NCBI GenBank assembly: GCA_012964845.1
Contig: DTTG01000071.1
Location: 1-9,161 of the forward strand
Length of the DNA: 9,161 bases
Origin: Fidelibacterota bacterium
Lineage (GTDB): Bacteria > Fidelibacterota > Marinisomatia > SCGC-AAA003-L08 > D37C17
Direction: 5' to 3'
The notes beneath the pieces were generated by a model. It made no database searches, was not told the DNA's origin, and was given only the letters and a program-made list of their open reading frames with translations. Below, piece by piece: positions 5,672 through 9,161 of this stretch (positions are counted from its first letter, which is position 1; each line of letters starts with the position of its first letter). The position numbers and the translations under genes are program-made.

Positions 5672-6409
5672 ATGAATAGCACAGCAACACAATATGTAAA
5701 AAATTCAAATGTAGATCACTACAGTAAAAATCCGGAAGGATTTCTCAAATGGATCGTGGAAAAACTGCCCAATGACAAGGTAGTGATGGGAACCGGTTTT
5801 GGGCCTCCAGGAATTGTTTTACTGGATATGCTTTTTAAGGTGACTAATAATATATCCGTATTTTATATCGATACCAGTTTTCTATTTGAACAAACCTACG
5901 ATTTAAAAAAGAAATTGGAAGAAAAGTATGGATTTAAATTCCTACGATTTTCAACTGAATTGACTCCTGAAGCACAAGGAAAACAATATGGTGAAAAGCT
6001 TTGGGAAAATGATCCTGACGCATGCTGTAATCTGCGAAAAGTTCTCCCAATGAACAAGGCGCTTGCAGACTATGATTTTTGGATCACTGGAATTCGTAAA
6101 AAACAGACAGCCATTAGATCCAGTGCGGGATTAGTAGAATTAGAACCCCGGTTCAGCGTGATCAAAATGAATCCATTATTAAATTGGACCCATGATGAAG
6201 TGTGGAATTATATAAAAGAGCATGATCTGCCCTATAATGAGTTACATGACCGAAATTATCCCAGTATTGGCTGTAAACAATGCACTAGTCCGGTCTTCGC
6301 TGGAGATGATGAACGCAGCGGACGATGGAATGGAACGAATAAAACGGAATGCGGATTACATAAATCAACTACAATAAGTTTAAATGAAACTAAAACTAAG
6401 GCAAACTAA
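5672..6409 (+). CDS. cysH: Assimilatory APS (PAPS) reductase CysH
   Basis: A 245-residue member of the PAPS reductase family, reducing adenylyl sulfate to sulfite and AMP with thioredoxin or glutaredoxin as donor. The iron-sulfur motif of the APS-using branch is present: Cys118-Cys119 (DACCNLRK) and Cys201-x2-Cys204 (GCKQC). The catalytic Cys227 sits in the ECGLH motif near the C-terminus. E. coli-type PAPS reductases lack the CC/CxxC pair, so APS is the likelier substrate (EC 1.8.4.10). The nucleotide-binding loop reads GTGFGPPGIVLLD (40-52), somewhat different from the usual SSFGAED form. Its start is supported by AGGAAGAGG ending four bases upstream. It lies 15 bases after the preceding gene, and its TAA abuts the next ATG. 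No ATP sulfurylase or APS kinase gene is in the window. Confidence 0.95.
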   Translation: MNSTATQYVKNSNVDHYSKNPEGFLKWIVEKLPNDKVVMGTGFGPPGIVLLDMLFKVTNNISVFYIDTSFLFEQTYDLKKKLEEKYGFKFLRFSTELTPEAQGKQYGEKLWENDPDACCNLRKVLPMNKALADYDFWITGIRKKQTAIRSSAGLVELEPRFSVIKMNPLLNWTHDEVWNYIKEHDLPYNELHDRNYPSIGCKQCTSPVFAGDDERSGRWNGTNKTECGLHKSTTISLNETKTKAN

Positions 6410-7801
6410 ATGAATAGACTTTTACCCATTTTTATGAAGCTTGAAAATCAACCCTGCATAGTAGTTGGAGGCGGAAAAATTGCCTACCAGAAAATAAAAC
6501 AATTACTGGAAGGTGAAGCAGATATAACGGTGAAATCACCTGCGATTTCGGAAGAAATACGATCTCTTCCTGTCACAATTCAGAAAACTGCGTATCAAAA
6601 AAATGATGTAGATGGCTACAAATTAGTAATTGCAGCAACAGATGATGTGAATGTAAACCGTCAGGTATATGAAGATGCCCAACAATATGGAATCCCAGTG
6701 AACGTTGTTGATCAGCCAGAATTATGTTCTTTTTATATGGGTTCTGTTTTTCAGGATGGGGATGTAAAAGTTGCCGTATCTACCAATGGTAAGTGCCCCT
6801 CATTTGGTAAATTTATCAGGGATCATATTAAAAATATGTCCAAAGGAGTGTGGGGGAAGGCATTAGAAAAATTGGCCTTACAGCGGGTAAAAATTATTAA
6901 TTCTATTTCGTCCTATTCCCAGAAGAAGCAGGTCATGGAGAAATTGGTAAACAGCACCAAAAATAAATTTATTCCAAAACAGGTTAAACGAGGAAAAGTG
7001 TTTATAGTGGGTGCTGGTCCCGGAGACCCTGAACTTATTACCGTTAAAGGATTGCAGGCCATCCAAAATGCAGACGTAATTTTGCATGATGCACTGGTTC
7101 ACCCTCATTTAGTATTTGAGATTAATCCCAATGCAGAAAAAATATTTGTAGGCAAGCGTGAAGGGAAACATTCCGTAAGTCAGGCAACCATTCAATCTCT
7201 GATGATTGAAGCAGCCAACCAGGGAAAGCAGGTTGTAAGACTAAAAGGGGGAGACCCCTTCATCTTTGGCCGAGGTGCTGAAGAAGCTGAAGCCTTGGCA
7301 AAAGCGGGGATCACTTTTGAGGTTATTGCCGGAGTTACAGCTGGTATTGGGGCTGCAGCTGGATTTGGTATTCCGTTAACATCGCGGAATGAAGCACAGA
7401 GTACAACCCTTATTACCGGTCATCAATGTGAAAAAAATGGAAAGCATAATTGGAGAGCATTAGCAGAATTAAATTCAACTCTGGTTTTTTATATGGGGGT
7501 TAAAAATATCAGCGAAATAGTGAGCGGACTTATTAAAAATGGGAAATCTAGTTCAACACCTCTGGCAATCGTCCAGAATGGTACCATGGTCTCTCAGCAA
7601 ATATTTATATCAACTTTGGAAAATGTTGAAAAAGAATTAGAAGGGACAAATTTGAAAACTCCCGCAGTTATTATTATAGGGGAAGTGGTAAATCACCATC
7701 AACGTCTACAGAAATATGTGACTTCTATTCCTGCTGATTATGTGGATCCAGTTGGTGATTTTGGCTTTGATATTTGGAAAAATGAGGTTGTGGTAGCATA
7801 A
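6410..7801 (+). CDS. cysG: Siroheme synthase, CysG-type multifunctional enzyme
   Basis: A 463-residue fusion that makes siroheme from uroporphyrinogen III. The N-terminal Rossmann part (1-about 190) is precorrin-2 dehydrogenase/ferrochelatase, with GGG (20-22) and NVVDQP holding Asp101, the counterpart of catalytic Asp104 in E. coli CysG. The position of the regulatory phospho-Ser128 appears to be Thr125 in VSTNG. The C-terminal part (about 195-435) is uroporphyrinogen-III C-methyltransferase, with GAGPGDPELIT (201-211), Asp227, Lys249 and RLKGGDPFIFGRG (277-289). All three activities look intact, and the length matches E. coli CysG (457). A tail of about 28 residues after the methyltransferase (from about 436) is poorly conserved-looking. 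The ATG follows the cysH stop directly, with AAGG eight bases upstream. It supplies the cofactor for the sulfite reductase in the same operon. No clear terminator lies in the 23 bases before the convergent gene. Confidence 0.95.
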   Translation: MNRLLPIFMKLENQPCIVVGGGKIAYQKIKQLLEGEADITVKSPAISEEIRSLPVTIQKTAYQKNDVDGYKLVIAATDDVNVNRQVYEDAQQYGIPVNVVDQPELCSFYMGSVFQDGDVKVAVSTNGKCPSFGKFIRDHIKNMSKGVWGKALEKLALQRVKIINSISSYSQKKQVMEKLVNSTKNKFIPKQVKRGKVFIVGAGPGDPELITVKGLQAIQNADVILHDALVHPHLVFEINPNAEKIFVGKREGKHSVSQATIQSLMIEAANQGKQVVRLKGGDPFIFGRGAEEAEALAKAGITFEVIAGVTAGIGAAAGFGIPLTSRNEAQSTTLITGHQCEKNGKHNWRALAELNSTLVFYMGVKNISEIVSGLIKNGKSSSTPLAIVQNGTMVSQQIFISTLENVEKELEGTNLKTPAVIIIGEVVNHHQRLQKYVTSIPADYVDPVGDFGFDIWKNEVVVA

Positions 7802-7824
7802 AACCATTATTCGATTAAATTAGA

Positions 7825-8871
7825 TCAGTTATCCTCAAGGGATAAAATCCAATCTCTTATCAATGCCACCCCTTCTTTATGAACCATTTTTCTCCCGGAT
7901 TCAGGCATTAGTATTCCCGGGTCAGTGGACTCCATCCTGAAAATAAAGATGGATTTATCCGGTTTACCGGGCACAATATTGAAATCCAAACTACCAGAAC
8001 CCCTACCGGCAGCAATGGGCGGTTTGAATACACCCAGTTTCTTAAGATCCTTTTCGTTATATTCCAAAAATAAACCTGAGGTATTGGCTGGGCCTTTTGA
8101 ATTATGGCAATGGGCGCAATTCACATCCAGGTAAGCCCGGGCTCGGTCATTAAGAGAATAGTGTTCACTACCCCATTCGGCTGTAGCCGGTATTGTTTCA
8201 ACTGACGGCATTTCATCTATCATATCCAACTCCAACATCTTCTCAAGTTGATTTTTGTGTGCGCCATCGTAATAATTATCACAATTTAAAAGTCTTGGTT
8301 TAGGACCGATGGGCTGAAAAGTTTTATCAATGACATGACAGCCCTTACACATATTGAAATTGGGCACCAGGTAATTTACATTTTGGGATTTACCCTGTTT
8401 GTCAATCCAGGATACTTTTTGCCGGTCCCCGGCAATTTCTAATACGGCATCGGTTTGCTCTGTATTCCACACATAGGGGTAGCCTGTCCAACCCTCCAGC
8501 GTATGCATCAGTAAACGGGTTTCAATGATCTGCCAGTCCTTTTCAGGTGCCCTGAAATCAGCAGGATAGTAGAATGTTTTTATAAAAATAGTCCCCACCG
8601 GAAAATCAAATTCTTCGGAGCTGATGTAGCTGACTTTCTTTCCATCCGGAAGAACAATAAATCTGGACTTAAGGGCATAATCCGTAAATAGGGGAGTTGA
8701 AATACGGTAGGGGAAAATGTTATCTACCGGGATTTGTTCTGCCATAGGTTCTTTGAAAAATCCGTAATCCGACAGTTTGGGTTTGGCATATTCCAGGGGA
8801 TTTGCTTTAATTAATGAGAATAAAACAAATAGCCCTGCAACCAGACTATTGGTAAATGTTGATACGGGCAT
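7825..8871 (-). CDS. Diheme c-type cytochrome-like protein (SO_2930/HNE_0200 type)
   Basis: A 348-residue predicted exported protein with two CxxCH heme c sites: CKGCH (175-179) and CAHCH (252-256), the latter in YLDVNCAHCHNSKGP. A Met axial ligand could be M322 (PGILMPESG). The N-terminus has a hydrophobic stretch (about 10-22) that would serve as a Sec signal, though the n-region lacks positive charge and there is no clear lipobox. The segment before the first heme (FPYRISTPLFTDYALKSRF, PVGTIFIKTFYY) is typical of the SO_2930/HNE_0200 family, whose function is unknown but which often lies beside a parallel beta-helix protein. That arrangement is repeated here: it starts two bases after the stop of the upstream gene. 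No good Shine-Dalgarno sequence is visible, suggesting translational coupling. It converges on cysG and has no evident link to sulfur assimilation. Confidence 0.85.
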   Translation of the reverse strand: MPVSTFTNSLVAGLFVLFSLIKANPLEYAKPKLSDYGFFKEPMAEQIPVDNIFPYRISTPLFTDYALKSRFIVLPDGKKVSYISSEEFDFPVGTIFIKTFYYPADFRAPEKDWQIIETRLLMHTLEGWTGYPYVWNTEQTDAVLEIAGDRQKVSWIDKQGKSQNVNYLVPNFNMCKGCHVIDKTFQPIGPKPRLLNCDNYYDGAHKNQLEKMLELDMIDEMPSVETIPATAEWGSEHYSLNDRARAYLDVNCAHCHNSKGPANTSGLFLEYNEKDLKKLGVFKPPIAAGRGSGSLDFNIVPGKPDKSIFIFRMESTDPGILMPESGRKMVHKEGVALIRDWILSLEDN

Positions 8872-8873
8872 GT

Positions 8874-9161
8874 TTACTGATTGGTTAAGGTTTCTTTAAA
8901 GGGAGGAAGTTCACAGCTGTAAGGTGAAACATCCTGGGAAAAACGGGCGAAAAAAGGTGTGTACCATTTTTCAAAATTCTTGTCGATTTCAAGATTCAGG
9001 AAATCAGCATTGGAGTTATCCTGTATGCACAGCTTACGCTCTGGAAATATTATTCCATCTGAGTTTAAATATTGCGGGTCGGGCATGCCATCATAAATGA
9101 TATCGGGTACATCCCGGCCGAATTTCAGAAAGAGTAATGTGCCAATTTCATGTTTCAAAGT
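8874..9161 (-). CDS. C-terminal end of a probable parallel beta-helix protein (partial)
   Basis: The reading frame is open to the right edge, so only about the last 95 residues are seen and the true start lies outside. A TTG near the edge is not credible as the start. The end contains CIQDNSNADFLNLEID and SPYSCELPPF, which resemble the tail of SO_2929-type parallel beta-helix repeat proteins (there of the kind CxxNxxxADFxNxD ... HDCxxPPLP), as far as I recall them. These genes regularly precede the diheme family found directly downstream here, which supports the call. Function is unknown; the pair is expected outside the cytoplasm. The beta-helix repeats themselves would be beyond the window. 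Confidence 0.6.
   Translation of the reverse strand, partial: TLKHEIGTLLFLKFGRDVPDIIYDGMPDPQYLNSDGIIFPERKLCIQDNSNADFLNLEIDKNFEKWYTPFFARFSQDVSPYSCELPPFKETLTNQ

Noticed and set aside
7829..7845. Hairpin TTATCC/GGATAA as terminator of the cys operon
   Set aside because: Only six pairs, inside the coding end of the convergent gene, and with no T run after it on the plus strand.

Overview
The window reads as a chromosomal segment of a free-living, AT-leaning Gram-negative bacterium. The best hint to its identity is a decayed fragment at 2428-2559 ending in a dockerin-like repeat (GDLNGDGVYNVLDIVALVN) preceded by the tail of another repeat (VVMLANCILNDDC). From general knowledge, such C-terminal repeats are common in secreted proteins of the Marinimicrobia (SAR406) / FCB-group lineage. 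The diheme cytochrome at the right end and the sulfite reductase type fit a marine heterotroph. This placement is an inference, not a proof.

Layout. 1-205 is non-coding, with a REP-like imperfect palindrome and a second hairpin just past the end of clpB. 206-2302 (minus) encodes a ClpB-type AAA+ disaggregase that lacks the usual N-terminal domain. 2303-2662 is an intergenic stretch holding the clpB start region, the dockerin-like gene remnant and AT-rich repeats. 2663-2824 is the most interesting part: a 31-codon leader ORF with six consecutive cysteine codons, followed by a strong intrinsic terminator, with a competing antiterminator pairing and an upstream protector pairing. 2835-7801 (plus) is a tightly packed four-gene assimilatory sulfur operon: siroheme sulfite/nitrite reductase, an unrecognised 186-residue protein, an APS-type CysH reductase, and a CysG-type siroheme synthase. 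7825-8871 (minus) is a diheme c-type cytochrome-like protein of the SO_2930/HNE_0200 type. 8874 to the right edge (minus) is the C-terminal end of its likely partner, a parallel beta-helix protein.

How it works together. CysH would reduce APS (or PAPS) to sulfite, the siroheme reductase would take sulfite to sulfide for cysteine synthesis, and CysG would make the siroheme cofactor. No ATP sulfurylase or cysteine synthase is in the window. The leader suggests that the operon senses charged Cys-tRNA. When cysteine is short, a ribosome stalled on the Cys run leaves 2742-2754 free to pair with 2791-2802, the terminator cannot form, and transcription enters the sulfite reductase gene. When cysteine is plentiful, the ribosome runs to the stop codon at 2756-2758, covers that segment, and the 14-bp terminator stops transcription just before the reductase's ribosome binding site. 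Amino-acid attenuation by leader peptides is a classical mechanism, but a cysteine-codon transcription attenuator in front of a sulfite reductase/APS reductase/siroheme operon is, to my knowledge, not a standard described system in this kind of organism. It is the main discovery candidate here.
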